Shown one piece after another: positions 1-11,675 of a stretch of DNA of 64,000 nt. The DNA lies in assembly GCF_001039355.2 (NCBI RefSeq), contig NW_019775838.1, positions 48,654-112,653 of the forward strand. The letters run 5' to 3'. The stretch comes from Lingula anatina. Its lineage: Eukaryota; Brachiopoda; Lingulata; Lingulida; Lingulidae. The notes beneath the pieces are model-generated. The model saw nothing but the letters and a program-made list of their open reading frames with translations. It was not told the DNA's origin and did not search any database. Each line of letters opens with the position of its first letter. The stretch's first letter is position 1. Position numbers and translations under genes: made by a program.

Positions 1-546
1 TCGGCTAATGAGGAAGAAAGGCTTAAATCAGAATTAGAAGTTTTAAGGCAGTCGGTGTTCGAAACTCTTACAACGTTTAATAGGCGATTCAGGGAGAGCG
101 CTAATAGAGCGTTCAACGTACCTAGACAGGGAGAAACTGAGCGTTTCGTCATCAGGGCATACGTTCGTGCTTTGTCAAATAGAAATATGGCAGAGGAACT
201 TATGGTAAGAGGTTGGCCTGCCACGCTGGAGGAGGCCATTACGTGGACAGAGCAAGAAAATTCGGGGAGGGAAATTTTTAGACAAATCATAGGAGTAGGA
301 GAAAATTTGAGGGAACAACAGACAAATGTTGTAACACAAAACGCAAGAATAGAGGAAGACATGGAAATAGGCGCTACTGGGCCAGACAGACACAACAGAA
401 GCATGACACAAACAAAACAAACGCAGCTTGACGCAATACTGGCAAAATTTACAAATACTGCACAACAATTAGAAAGTGCTCTCACGCAACAACACAAAAC
501 AAACAAACGAACGATTACAAACACGGATGGCCAAAGTAGAAACTAG
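1..546 (+). pseudogene. LTR-retroelement gag fragment (partial at left edge)
   Basis: An open frame runs in from the window edge to a stop at 544-546 (about 181 residues). It is rich in E, R, N and Q, as expected of a capsid-region Gag. A second, damaged copy of the same segment lies at about 6,781-7,063 (shared motif AEELMVRG followed by a Leu-Glu-Ala-Ile-x-Trp-Thr-Glu-Gln-Glu stretch), which shows it is a dispersed repeat. A CCHC zinc knuckle and a retropepsin motif follow at 666-863 in another frame, so the element order gag-NC-PR is kept but the reading frame is broken. No host gene is seen here. Family-level assignment (Ty3/gypsy-like) is an inference. Confidence 0.7.
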
Positions 547-665
547 GGTCTTCCAACTCCCCCAACCCACAAAGACAGCATCAGGGTAATTTTTAACGGC
601 GGGCGGCTAACTTCTCTCAAAAGCCACACACACGACGAAACACATATTGGACAGAGGATGGCCGG

Positions 666-863
666 CCTGTCTGTTTCAATTGCAATAAGGCAGGGCACGT
701 TAGGTCAGAATGTAGACAACTGTTAGCACAACAGCGGGGTCATTTAAACTAGATTCTGCAGGCAGTACAGCGTCCAGATATCATAGTGTTAGGTGTTCTT
801 CTGTCAGTACAGGGAATAAAATGTAAAGCATTAGTAGACTCTGGAGCCTGTTGTAGCTGCCTG
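666..863 (+). pseudogene. gag zinc knuckle plus retropepsin start of the same LTR element
   Basis: In frame 3 a peptide with CFNCNKAGHVRSEC matches the nucleocapsid CCHC pattern C-X2-C-X4-H-X4-C (about 672-713). After an in-frame TAG at 750-752 the same frame reads into a retropepsin-like segment with the active-site triplet D-S-G (837-845) in the context ALVDSGA, then stops at about 863. The element then ends abruptly and different sequence begins, so reverse transcriptase and integrase are absent. The TAG between knuckle and protease could be an original gag-pol stop or decay; the frameshift relative to the upstream gag argues for decay. Confidence 0.65.
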
Positions 864-1476
864 ACGTGAAGTTTTAGACCAACAAATCTGGGATCGATCG
901 TGAGAGTGAAAGGTTACTTGTGTAAGTGAGCGTAAGTGAACGATAGTGAGTGAAAGCTTCCTGCGATTTATTACGTTCAGTACAAAGAAAAGCAGCTATT
1001 ACAGGTCCAAACACAACCATTTCTTATGGATACTAAATACTGTGACTTTTTTGTGTGGACACTTCACACAGTTTGCATGGTGTTACAGGGTCCAACATAC
1101 CAGTAACAGTGACATGGATAGAGAATTCATGTAGAGACATAGCTCAAGTGAAGTATATAAGCACACGTCCATGCCACATTGGACATGAATTCTACCTCGT
1201 CTTCATTCACAACAGGGCTTACGTGAGATAGAACCGAGACCGCGCATGCTCAGTGAACTAGACTTCGTGCTCTCAGGTTGCATTGCTTATTCTTTGCTCC
1301 GCGACTTTCCGCTAACTTCTCAGAACTGGTGTGTTTTTTCTTTATTATCGTTTGACTTTTGGAAGATTGGACACTTTATTACGTCGATTTGGTTGCTTTT
1401 ACGCACTCTGGAACGGTGTTTTGGCTGGACTGCGTACATCTGATCGTTGACTACGGGCTCTCTGGTCATTGTCAAT

Positions 1477-2442
1477 ATGGCGGCCAAGGAGGCCAAGTCG
1501 TTGTTTGAGCAACTGACAGCGGACATTAGCGGTCAGCCTAGTCAGGCGGTCCCCACAGGGGATGTGGCTACAGCAAGCTGTAGCAAAACCGCACGCCCTG
1601 ATGATAGATCCACCGGATCGAAATCGTCGGGGAAAGCTACGAGAGCCAGCAGTAAGTCGGCTACCGACAAGGAGGCGCCTACTCCTATCACTTCATTGGT
1701 AACAGCTCGGGACGTGGGATCTCTCATGGACGATTTGAAAACTGATCTAGCATCCAGTCTGACGGAGATGCAGACTGTGTTTTTCGATGCCCTCAAAGAG
1801 AGAGATGATTGTTTTGAGCGTCTACTTGCTCACCTTGAAGTGACCACAGGTCATTCTACTTCTACACTGGGCCCTGGAAATGATCCACAGGATATTTCCG
1901 CGGGGGAAGAAGAGACCACAGGGCAAAACAAAGCGGCCGATCATTTTTATGATGTAATTAGCGCTCAGCTGACTGGAGTCGACAGAGTGGGGCCAGCTAT
2001 ATCTGAACTGCTTGTGCAACTAATTACTGACATCTGTCAGGAACAAATGCCTGAAGATAAGCTCACAGCTTTGCGCCACAAACACGAGAGGCCGGCCAAC
2101 ATCAAAGGATTAACCGCCCTTCGGGTTAACCCAGAGATTTGGACCGGAAGGAATGCATCTCAGAGGTCTACTGACCTCAGGTTGGCAAATGTCCAGATTG
2201 TGTTTTGAGGGGAATGACCCACCCTCATCCAGTTGTTGAATATACTGGACACTCAACGAGAGACTGTGGACCCCAAAGATTTAGTTCAACTAGTCGGCGA
2301 CAGCCTTCGTTTACTGTCCCAGGGCAACAATAGCCTTAAGGTAGTCTCAACAGACAGAGGTAACAGCAGAAAAGTATCATTTCAGCCAACAGATCTGTCT
2401 AGGGATAACAGCAAGGAGAAAACCCGTGAAAGGAGTGGATAA
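1477..2442 (+). pseudogene. gag-like ORF of a second LTR-type retroelement, frameshifted
   Basis: The ATG at 1477 opens a frame to 2208 (243 residues) with a Ser/Thr/Lys-rich N-terminus. Near the end is the motif RVNPEIW, preceded by a HERPAN stretch; this 'RP...VNPEIW' block recurs in Gag-like ORF1 proteins of gypsy- and DIRS-type elements. After a stop and a short frameshift, homologous-looking sequence resumes at about 2,233-2,442 (D-P-K-D-L-V-Q-L-V-G-D-S-L-R). A promoter-like TATATAAG lies at about 1,154. The product is broken as it stands. Which retroelement superfamily it belongs to cannot be fixed by eye. Confidence 0.55.
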
Positions 2443-2489
2443 AGAAGAAGTGAATGGAGGAAAGATAGAGGAGAGGAAAAGGAAAGAAG

Positions 2490-3045
2490 TGTTCATGTTG
2501 TGGTAAGTGGACTTTTCATACTGAATTGAATTGTTTTGCCCGAAATATGAAATGCCACAACTGTGAGCGCATTGGTCATTTGGCCGTGGTTTGCAGAACT
2601 ATAAAGCAATAGAGGTGTCTGCGTAATAAGGAAAAATTGAAAGATTTACAGGTGAGTTGTTTTCTGGGACATATCATGGGAGAGGACCCTATAGAACATA
2701 ATTTGATAAAAATCCATCTTAATACCCTGACAGTTAAGGCCATGATTAACACAGGTGTATCAAAAACTTGCATTTCCAATAACATTATGAGAGAACTAAA
2801 ACATGAAAAATAATCCACAGTTAAGATTTTCAAATTGGACCTGTCAACAATCTCAGGAAGTTATTGGTTGTGCTTTAATTGACTTCATTATAGGTAAAAA
2901 CTCCTTCACTCATAAAGTTTTTATCTTGCAAAGCCTTCCCAGAAATGTTATTTTGGGCATTGATACCCTAAAGGCAAATGGAGCTACCTTTAACATGAAA
3001 AACAGCGTCCTATCATTTAATGATAAAAAGTTGTCACACAAATAA
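2490..3045 (+). pseudogene. zinc knuckles and retropepsin-like remnant of the second element
   Basis: At 2,490-2,612 a frame carries two Cys/His clusters: C-S-C-C...H...C, then CHNCERIGHLAVVC (C-X2-C-X4-H-X4-C). At about 2,690-2,805 a retropepsin-like block reads A-M-I-N-T-G-V-S, with Asn where the catalytic Asp of the D-T/S-G triad is expected. At 2,803-3,045 the C-terminal protease hallmark ILGIDTLKANGA is present in a further frame. So the order is knuckle then protease, as in gag-pol, but with frame breaks and a changed catalytic residue. It is not functional. Confidence 0.6.
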
Positions 3046-3399
3046 ACCAAATTATGTAGGCCTAGTGCGTACCAATCAGAAAATAACTGTAGGTCCCTGA
3101 ACTGAAAGTTTAATTCCTGTAAAAATATCTGGAGCAAATAAGGCTAACTCTAAAAGTCTATTGTTAGATCCTGTCGATAACAACTATTCGGTGGCTAGGT
3201 GTGTTATAGATAAAAATCGGAGCATGTGTAGGATTTACAATCCCACTGACAACTTTTTAATTCAACACTAAAAATTTCAATCCCGGATATAAAGATTTTT
3301 AAAAATAAATTTTCAAAATTTTTAGCAAAAGAACACAAACTAAATCTGAACCTGGAAAAAGCTGCTTCAGCAGCATGAAACCAGCAAACCATCTTTAAC

Positions 3400-4091
3400 A
3401 ATCTGGCTGAACCCCTATTCACTGGAGAGTTACACTGGAGAGTTACAACTACCTGTACAGGCTCCAAGTTTTGACAATATACTCACATATACAGCAATCG
3501 GGGTTGCCGTAGCTTCATTGTTAATATTAGCGTACAGTTTAAAGATCTTATCAGCCTCAATTTTTTCAGTTAATAAGGCACATGCCACACCCAGCTTCAT
3601 CTATGAATATCCCACCACACCCTCTACAACTTCTATACCCTTTTCCATCAGTGACCTCATCAGTGTGGAATATATTCCTACTGCCTCAGTAATCATCGCA
3701 ATCTTGGGTGTTAGTTTCCCTTTTTATAGCAATTTATCTCTGCTCAAATCGAGAGGAAAACGTAGTGTCATTGGAAATAACGACTGGGAGACAATGTGTA
3801 ACCATTCCTATTTTGGCCTTACACACCTGTCCCCATGATTTAAAGGTATCTGGTCAACCGTCATATATTATTGACCACATTCAATTATCTGCATTGCCTA
3901 CAGTAACAATAGCTTGGGGCAATATTACACTGATGAATGCCATTTCAAAGTTTGAATATAAACTACCAACTGAAGTCAAAGTTGGTCTCCTGAGCTACTT
4001 GAAATTAAAGAGGATGGCAAAAATCCCCTTTGATGTACATCTTGTTGCATTACACCACAAGAGAACCTATTACATACCCATAATGAACTAA
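3400..4091 (+). pseudogene. membrane-anchored (env-like/ORF3) C-terminal remnant of the second element
   Basis: Directly after a short protease-RT linker (3,046-3,270) the reading resumes with a hydrophobic span (about 3,476-3,550), a Ser/Thr/Pro-rich stretch, and a second hydrophobic span (about 3,690-3,745). A frameshifted tail of about 100 residues follows, ending at 4,091. Two membrane segments near the end of an LTR element fit the anchor region of an env-like third ORF. No reverse transcriptase, RNase H or integrase lies between protease and this segment, so several kilobases have been deleted. Downstream (4,092-4,850) is AT-rich non-coding sequence with AATAAA at about 4,817, possibly the 3' LTR. 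Confidence 0.4.
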
Positions 4092-5829
4092 GCTTGTATC
4101 ATGCACAATGTGAAGCCCTTATACTAGTAGAGATCAATCAGCATCGATCAATATTTGATAAATTCCACCAACCATACTGATGTCTCCTAGTGACTGTCTC
4201 TGTTCCAGAGTTTGCTATTTTGTAGTTATAGTATGTGTAGTAGTTAGAACATATATATTTTTCCTTATTCCATTTTAAATGTAAAATCGTAAATTTGACT
4301 TAACCTGTAATTTGTTATTTGCCATTGACTTATGATGGAATACACTTGTAAATGTGTTATATAATGGTTCTGAGAAATAATTAGATTTTTTTTCCCTTTT
4401 CTTGAATACATAATAATATATAGATATATAAAGGTAATGGGTCAACTCAAGATTTGTTCTGTAGAAGATTGTTTATCTCTGTTATACTGTTTTAAAATAG
4501 TTTCAGGCACGAAACTTTCTGGCAGAGGGAGCCATATCATAACTCAATAAGACAATAACATAGTGTGGCACTCCTAGTATGAAAATTTATAACTCTGAGA
4601 TGTTACATGTCCATCTCACCTCAGCATTGCGAGCTCCAGACATCTGTCTCCGTCTGACTACTCTATTCCATGTGCAAATCATTAATAGTCATTTTTCTAA
4701 GAACCCCTATTGTATTGTGTACTGACTTACTGTGTTTTACCTTTGTGTGTAAAGATCACCTATGTAAACCATTAGCATATATATATTTCTAAAGAATCTC
4801 ATTGTATGTAGACCACAATAAAGTAGCCCCTTTGAGTAGATTATACCCCGCAGAACTCAGATTGGCATTTGGTGTGCAAAGTCTGCCTGAACCCTGAACA
4901 GCAGTAAGAGAACAATAGGATGAAGACTTACAAGATGATGGCTGATTTCCTGAGTGAATGACAAGACAAGTGCAGCCATTTAAATGTTTTGGGCATCAAT
5001 TTCTTCTCAGGTTGACTAATAAATGAAGTTATTGCAAATACCAGATACATTGACAGTTTTGAATTTGTAATCACAAACTTGAGTGTAATCCACCCACTTG
5101 TAGCAGTAGAAATTATAACTGTTTTGAATGAAGTCTTCGGGGAGGAATTACCAGTGCCTACAGTTGATGATGTCATTTTGGAGGATATTGATGAATTGGT
5201 ATAGCAGCTGGTTTTTGATTATGACGCAGAGGAAGACTCCTTTGCAGACCTACTAGATGAGAATGAATAGTCAGATTGAATTTATATGGGGCTATGGGCC
5301 TGGGTAAAAGTGCACAAAGATCTTTATTCCTCCCCATGACCAACCTATATTGGCATGCTAGTAACAAGCTCTGCTACACTGACAACCAGCTCCTAAATCT
5401 AGTAATCACAGAGGAGTCTGCACAGCAAATCTGCAAGAGGCAGACAACATTAGGGATTAGCAATGCACTTTACAGCAAGTGCTTCAGGATATTTCAAGTG
5501 AAGTCACACTCTTCTATTAACTACTGATGGGGAATGCCAAGCCCATTTTGCTTGTGCTTACAATGTGGAATATCTAAGGGACACATGGCATTCCCCCTCC
5601 CCATTTCCTGCAAAGATAAAGTAACTACTAACACAGGACTAGCAGATCTACACGATTTGCTAAAAAATTTAAAGTAGTGAATCAGTACCAGTATGGAATC
5701 GGTGAACTCCTGAAGTCGCAGGATAGTGCCACACTGTTTTAAAGCAAAGAAAATGAACTTTTTCTGTCAGATTCTCTCAGAAATCAGTTGGACATAGGAA
5801 AAAAAATTCCCTAGATATAGGACAATGAA
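4092..5829. other. AT-rich intergenic/retroelement-derived stretch
   Basis: No gene with supportable homology. 4,092-4,850 is probably the 3' untranslated/LTR part of the preceding element (AATAAA near 4,817). Short open frames at 4,928-5,527 lack recognisable domains on either strand. An acidic run in the plus frame at about 5,165-5,270 is broken by stops. I see nothing else I can name. Confidence 0.4.
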
Positions 5830-6013
5830 AACAAACCATTTGAAAGAATAATAAGCAGCATACAGTCGGATGTGGGACAGAGAACCACAGTGGCTGATGA
5901 TGGCTGTGATGAAGAAACCGCAACGTGGAATGAAGAGAGAGAAGCATTGGTGTTGTGGTCATATAATACTAGATTACCTTTAGAATTAGTGGCAGAAGAA
6001 TGGGACAACGTGG
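5830..6013 (+). pseudogene. retroelement ORF 3'-end fragment
   Basis: A plus-strand fragment ends with an acidic peptide (DDGCDEETATW...) and a stop just before 6,014. A paralogous, differently damaged copy of the same acidic segment (DDDSCDEETATFS) ends at about 6,640. The two copies flank the LTR-like block and the leader ORF at 6,351, so this is part of one rearranged retroelement rather than a host gene. Confidence 0.45.
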
Positions 6014-6289
6014 TGTAATGAACCATAACTAATACTGATAAGTTTAAATTTGCATGTATGTAATTTGCATATTTGTTTAATTTATCTACAGTTTAGTTTT
6101 AATTTATTCAAATGTATTTAAGCATGGCAGGTTGCATGCCAATTACAGAAGATAGTTTGGAATGCAAAGTAGGATCAGGTATAAAAGAGGCGACAGAGCC
6201 ACAGAAGGGACATATAGATAGAGACATGTAGATACATAGAGAGAGAGCCAGCTGACTGAACCTGAATAACCAACCGGTTGGTTATTACA
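6014..6289 (+). repeat. candidate LTR (TG...CA) with primer-binding site
   Basis: The block starts TGTAATG and ends TTATTACA. It contains TATAAAAG at 6,180-6,187, and two bases later comes TGGCGAGC at 6,292, a plausible tRNA primer-binding start. The last 25 bp hold a perfect 22-bp palindrome (6,265-6,286; half-site AATAACCAACC). A second, imperfect copy of this LTR end lies at about 6,710-6,735. A short leader ORF (6,351-6,512) follows as gag would. Boundaries are judged by eye, and no full second LTR is present to confirm them. Confidence 0.45.
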
Positions 6290-6350
6290 AATGGCGAGCT
6301 CCCAGGTTTCACCTTAAGCAGCTGAGACAAAAAGGCAGTTTATAGTCAAG

Positions 6351-6512
6351 ATGTTGTATGAAGACGAGTACCAGTATGAAGACCCAGAAATCTACAGCAG
6401 GCTGTTAGATTGTCTGGGCGAAATCATCAATCATCTGAAAACACTGGCAACAAACAAAGATGGACTTTTATTGTCAAATACTCTCGATAATCTGTGGGAA
6501 GTAATGAAATAA
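6351..6512 (+). pseudogene. gag N-terminal leader ORF, truncated
   Basis: An ATG 62 bp after the putative LTR end opens a 53-residue acidic/Leu-rich peptide (starts MLYEDEYQYEDPE) that ends in TAA at 6,510-6,512. Its position just downstream of the LTR and primer-binding site is that of gag. The following sequence continues in other frames to the acidic DDDSCDEETATFS segment, so it looks like an interrupted gag N-terminus. It has no recognised domain. Confidence 0.4.
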
Positions 6513-6780
6513 GAGACAACAATGTATGACAACTAAAACAAACTATCGAAACAATGATAAGCAGCATTCAGATGGAAGTGGAGCAAAGAAGCACATTGGA
6601 TGATGACAGCTGTGACGAAGAAACCGCAACATTCAGTTAAATAAACCATGTAGAGAAAACTATAGCTGCCTGTCTCAGTTGACTTATTGGTGAAAAGCAA
6701 CTCTAAGAACCTGAATAACCAACCAGCTGGTTATTATAGTGGGTGGTAATTAGATTGTATATACAAAAATACTTTTGTTG

Positions 6781-7063
6781 GCAAAAGAAGAGGAGAGATA
6801 AAGATCTGAATTAGAAATTCTAAGGCAGTCAGCATTCGAAACCCTAACAACATTCAATAGGCAATTCAGGGGGAGTGAAAATAGCGCATTCACTTTCCCT
6901 AGACAAGGAGAAACTTGAGTATTTTGTAGTCAGGGCATATGTAGGTGCATTAGTGAATAGATATCTAGCAGAGGAGCTTATGGTAAGAGGTCGGCCTACA
7001 ACTCTGGAGGCAGCTATCATATGGACGGAACAGGAAATTTTTGGGAATGAAATATTGTGCTAA
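6781..7063 (+). pseudogene. second gag capsid fragment, frameshifted
   Basis: This matches the gag segment at about 15-280 nearly base for base over long stretches, e.g. the shared AEELMVRG and WTEQE motifs. It carries a one-base insertion where the first copy reads E-T-E-R-F, giving a frame shift, and it ends after about 280 bp. It belongs to the same LTR family as the remnant at the left window edge. Confidence 0.65.
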
Positions 7064-7863
7064 ATTAAGCATGGGTTGCTGATAGAAATAAAAATCCCAT
7101 TTGCCAAATTCACATTTCAGTGGAACACCTGTCCTCTCCACTGATTTCAGTAATGTTTGATTGTATCACCCAGACAATTCCACTTACTGTATGTTCAATA
7201 CAGCAAGTCAGAATGCAAAAGTCTCATAAAAGAGGATGAGACTCAAAATACTGATCCAGACAGTGACATATAGTGCTTCATTTTTCTAAATCAACTTAAA
7301 GGACTCTTTTAAGAAGTGTTTCAGTGACGAATTTTGTGCAGCACCAGAAAGACAAGAAAGAGGATAAGTGCAGCAGCATGATAACTGTCAGAGGGACATA
7401 TCTAAACAATCACGACTCTGTGTGGCATTCCCATCCAGTAGTGAACAGGCAGCCTATAGGTAACCTGTTATGTGCAACTTTGAGAACTTTTACTAAATTC
7501 AAGGAAATTAGTGATGCTCTAAATATGAAAACTATCCAAGAAAGGCAGTTTTACACTTAACAGAACTACCCTGCTTAGGGTCTACACACAACATGGGTCA
7601 AAAAGGTTGTCCCACCCCCAATTCTATTCCAAAGGAAAGTAACCAAGGAAAATAAGAGAAAAGAAGGATATCAGTATGTAATATGCATGGGTTTAAGACT
7701 TCCATCTCTGCTTACTGTTGCTACTTGACTTTTATGACCTTTCCAAAGGCCCAACCTGACTATAGCAGTAAAACATTGCACTAAACAGACCTTATATGCT
7801 TACAATACCTCTTTCTGTCCATTGATGAGTGTCTGAACCATGTTCTGAACATTATTATCTTCA

Positions 7864-7900
<37 letters not shown>

Positions 7901-8076
7901 TTGATAAATAAATAAAGAATGAAAGAAATTTGTATGACTTTTTTTTACATTGTTCATTATGTTCTTAATTCAGTAATTTCGCGTGCTTGAAAATCCAGTA
8001 TATCCAATCTATGTTCCTTACAAACTGGTGGTTTCAACTATTGCTGGAAAGAATACTTTTCAAGATAAAAAGCTTC
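7064..8076. other. intergenic spacer downstream of METTL25
   Basis: No supportable gene. An open frame at 7,324-7,560 has no recognisable features and lies in retroelement-adjacent DNA. A trinucleotide microsatellite (AAT)n occupies about 7,866-7,901. This stretch should contain the METTL25 3' untranslated region on the minus strand; I could not pick out a clear polyadenylation signal. Confidence 0.4.
7866..7901. repeat. (AAT)n microsatellite
   Basis: About 12 uninterrupted AAT/ATA units, read directly from the sequence. Confidence 0.95.
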
Positions 8077-11000
8077 TTAAGCTTTTGTTGCGATAATGGC
8101 ATAGCACCTTGGAGAAATGGCTCGGTCAAACAACTGGACTAAGTGGACTGTTTTGATGTTAGGCTGAAAGAGAGGATAGGCAGTGTGAGTGGAACAAATA
8201 TGGGATTTTCATGACACAGTGCTAAAACAACTGAAAACCTTAGAAACTGCATACACATCAATTTTAGGAAATTAAATAATTGTAATTAATTGTAAGAAGT
8301 AATTTAACAATTTCAGTGACAATACTGGACTTAAAAGTAATAGGCAGCATATTTAAGTTCTGTTTTCCGACAACCTATATTTACCCTTGTCAAAAGAAAA
8401 CTAAGTCTATCCAAGACGATAAGACTTTCAATAACAGGTGCCAGCAGAGTTCTCAGAAAACAAAATGCTTCAAGTTTGCTCCTTTCTGATGAATGCTGGT
8501 TTTCATATTCTTTGATCATCTGGTCAGATATCTGAAACATACAAATTTTAAGTTTTCAAACAGCTGAGAGCAGCAATTCAAGTTTAGGAAGAATTTTACA
8601 AAAACATCCTTCTGCTAACTAATTTTATCAGTTACAAATGCGAACACTTTTTATTTTGTCACTTATCACAAATATAAGTGGTAACAGCTCCTGTACAAAC
8701 CATTATGCTAAATGTGTGTGTGCATGCATTTGGTGTGCGAGAGTGTGTGTGTGTTTAGTTAGTCTAGAGCATAAAAACAGCATAAAGACAGTTGAAAATC
8801 TTTTAAATTATAAAAAGGATCATTCACATAAAGTCACTGATACCTTTTCTTGATCAAATCCTAACTTTGCAAGAGCTTTCCTAACATATTGTGTAAAACT
8901 GGAACACTTGGCTGCTATTCTTCCCACTTGCCATTCCTTGCTCACTTTGCCATTGGACAGGTCTTGGAGAATCACTTGCAGTAGGGCTCTCCAAAACTTA
9001 GACTGGTCTGATGCCTGAAAAGAAACAGCTATTAGCATCGATCGATCTATCTCTCCCCACATTTATGGCACATTCAGAACAGCAGATCAACAAATCCACG
9101 GATCAAATAAGGCAACCCACTTAAAAGCTTGTCACTCTATTCCTGATTAGACACTGAATTGATTCTCTGAAGGGGATCACACAACAAACATTCGAGTGGG
9201 TTGGCACTATTTGATCCACGGATCTGTTTGTCTGTTGTTCTGAATGTGCTCTCTTGCTCTCCACACATAAACATGCCCACAGAAACAATCTAACACTTTC
9301 CTTTACCTTTTTCTCAAACTTTTCAATATGACTTTTCTTACCTCTATACTTTCTTTGGTTGATTCTGGAAAAAAAAGGTGAAACATGTTTTTAAGAATCC
9401 AATAGCTATAAGTGTAAAAACAGAAACAAATGTTCCCCAAGCCTTACATATATGCAACTTTAAAGGAGTAACTATGTATTATGGGAATGCTGCTCATCTC
9501 TGTTACTTGCTGATTACCTGTAAGTCTTTCAAGTGACTGTGATGCTAACATCCTGGCATTTCTGCCAAGACTAAAGGTACATTTTCTCAGATATTCTGAC
9601 ATCGGGAATCCACTGTCTTTAGTACCTGTACATAATGGAGTATTTATAGATCAATTTATTCATCAAGTTCAACAAATGAAAATGAAAAACCATTTATTTT
9701 TTTCTCCTGTAGTTGTATGCATCAAACAAATTCTTACTATAATGCCTATTTTAATAGCAAAATAATCAAAGTTCTAGTCAATACAAATGGCTTTCTCTGA
9801 TATAAACAAAGACTTGATGCAAACAAAGACAAAACTGACAGCTTACTATTGTTCATTAGTGCCAAACACTTTATCTCAAAGCATTTTAAATGTCATGCCT
9901 TACCTTCTTTTTGGTTTCCATAGGGACAAGTGAAAAACTCCTCATCTATCAAGTGATAGCAACACCCCACAACACACAGCAGTCTGGCAGAGTCGCTTTG
10001 AGCAAACAGTTTGAGTATTGTAGGGGACAGATTACCACAGGTGTGGAGACCCGTCAACATAACACAACTGTCAATGTCACACCTGTCAGTTACGTTCTTT
10101 TCCTGCTTAAAAGTTTGTTCAGATTCAGCCTCTATAGATTCAGTTGTATTCAAAGAGGCCACCTCTTTCTCACCAGAATGATCTATTGCACAGTTTGCTG
10201 GGGACATTTCTAAACATCCCGATGAATCGTGGATTGAGTTATCAGATAAACTGGACGAGATCAACCTTTCTAAATCTGTAGATTCAGTCACAAACATAGT
10301 CATGGGTACATAAGAGCCACCATGCTGCCCTCTGTGACCCGAGGAGTCATGTGAGGTATCCCCTCCCATCCTATCAGGAGGACCACTGGTACCTAAATCT
10401 ACATCTTGTTGTTGTCCACGGTTGTTCTCTTTCCATTTTGCCATTCGTAATTCCTTCTTCTCTCTTCTAGTCAGTTTAATACCTGCTTTTTGATGAGTTG
10501 CATTTCTTTTCATGCCGCTCCAATATTTTTCAAGTTTTCTGTTCCTGTCCTGAGCGCCATTTGTGTTGATATCTGAGGAGTCAATGCCAATTCCACACAG
10601 ACTATACTCCATGGATAAGGTTTCACTGAGGTATCCTTTACCACTTCCAATGTCTACAAACTGGAAGTGAATACATGGAAAAATAAGTGTCTTATGACTT
10701 TGTACTGGGACACAATATGATTAAATTTATATATTATGTATATATATTGCACATAATCAAATAAACAGTATATATGTAAAGTAAATTATACTGTGTCACA
10801 GAATTAAATTGACCATGCACAGAAAAAAATAAATACTAGTAAATAGATAATAATAAATAGATAATCCTAATAATAATGCTGCAAACATCACAATCTTTCA
10901 TAATAACTTTAAAGTCATTAAAATATACTTTTATCTAGCATTTGTGGTGTTTTTATTGTAAAAGAATAGAAATACTAGGAAACCTGCTTTCCATCTTTGT

Positions 11001-11675
11001 TGGTACCACTCTATTAATTCACTCATAACAGTTACTGTAAGTTTCAGTGTATCTTAATTAAACACAGTATTTATAAGACAACTGAACCTTGGATATTCCA
11101 TGTCTTAGAGCCAGCTGACTGCAAGTCCTGGCCATCACTTGAACCTCATGGCTCTTCTTATCTGACATTCCAAATGGGATGAAATGATCCCCTGCCTCCC
11201 CTGCATTGCTGGTCTCTGATTCTACAATATGGTTTATATCTTCCAAAACACCCAGATAACCAAGGCTGTGCTGAAGAGCACTGATGATGAAGTTCTCTAA
11301 CGACCCATGTAACTTATCAGAAGATCCGGTACTAGCCCCAGTAGAATAACTTGTTTGTACTTCTTGTCCTATGTTTTCATTTTTACCACAAAGTTTTGCA
11401 TTTTGACCAATTCCTGAATATATCGAGTCCAGTTTCATGGGATTGCCAACTTTTTCTTTTAATGCACTTTTCTTTGTGTTTTTCTCTGACAGTTTTTGAA
11501 ACAACTGTTCTCGGTAAACTGATGTAGTTGATAATATTTCCTGCCCAAGACCTACTGAAACAAAGCTATCCCATTGTTTCTCTATTATGAAATCAGCCAA
11601 ATGTGCATTAGCAAACGGCAGATAGGGAGTCAAGAACTTGGTCACCTTTTCTAGATTCTCTTCTGATTTTTCCAT
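8077..11675 (-). CDS. METTL25: METTL25-type S-adenosylmethionine-dependent methyltransferase
   Basis: Seven coding exons on the minus strand join in frame: 11675-11088, 10660-9904, 9625-9518, 9364-9342, 9014-8844, 8531-8385 and 8163-8077. All have GT-AG junctions and the phases match, giving 1,881 nt and 626 residues (family members are near 600). Exon 2 opens with the SAM-binding motif I F-V-D-I-G-S-G-K-G-Y-L (about residues 197-207), then GIDSSDINTNGAQDRNRKL. Around 398-448 come the family hallmarks GLHTCGNLSP and CCYHLIDEEF. The C-terminus has GRIAAKCSSF, RMLASQS and a final LFDRAISPRCYAIIATK, all typical of METTL25. A poorly conserved Gln/Gly/Ser-rich insert separates the two halves of the methyltransferase domain, as in homologues. 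The substrate is not established to my knowledge. The ATG at 11673-11675 is followed directly by the conserved N-terminal helix region. Head to head with CIP2A. Confidence 0.93.
9342..9364 (-). other. METTL25: METTL25 microexon, 23 nt
   Basis: Flanked by TTTTTTCCAG on the acceptor side and GTAAGA on the donor side. It restores the frame between the exon ending 9518 (one base left over) and the exon beginning at 9014 (phase 0), encoding E-S-T-K-E-S-I-E. Without it the frame is lost. Confidence 0.85.

Noticed and set aside
7324-7560. 78-codon plus-strand frame
   Set aside because: Lies in decayed retroelement surroundings and shows no recognisable domain or family.
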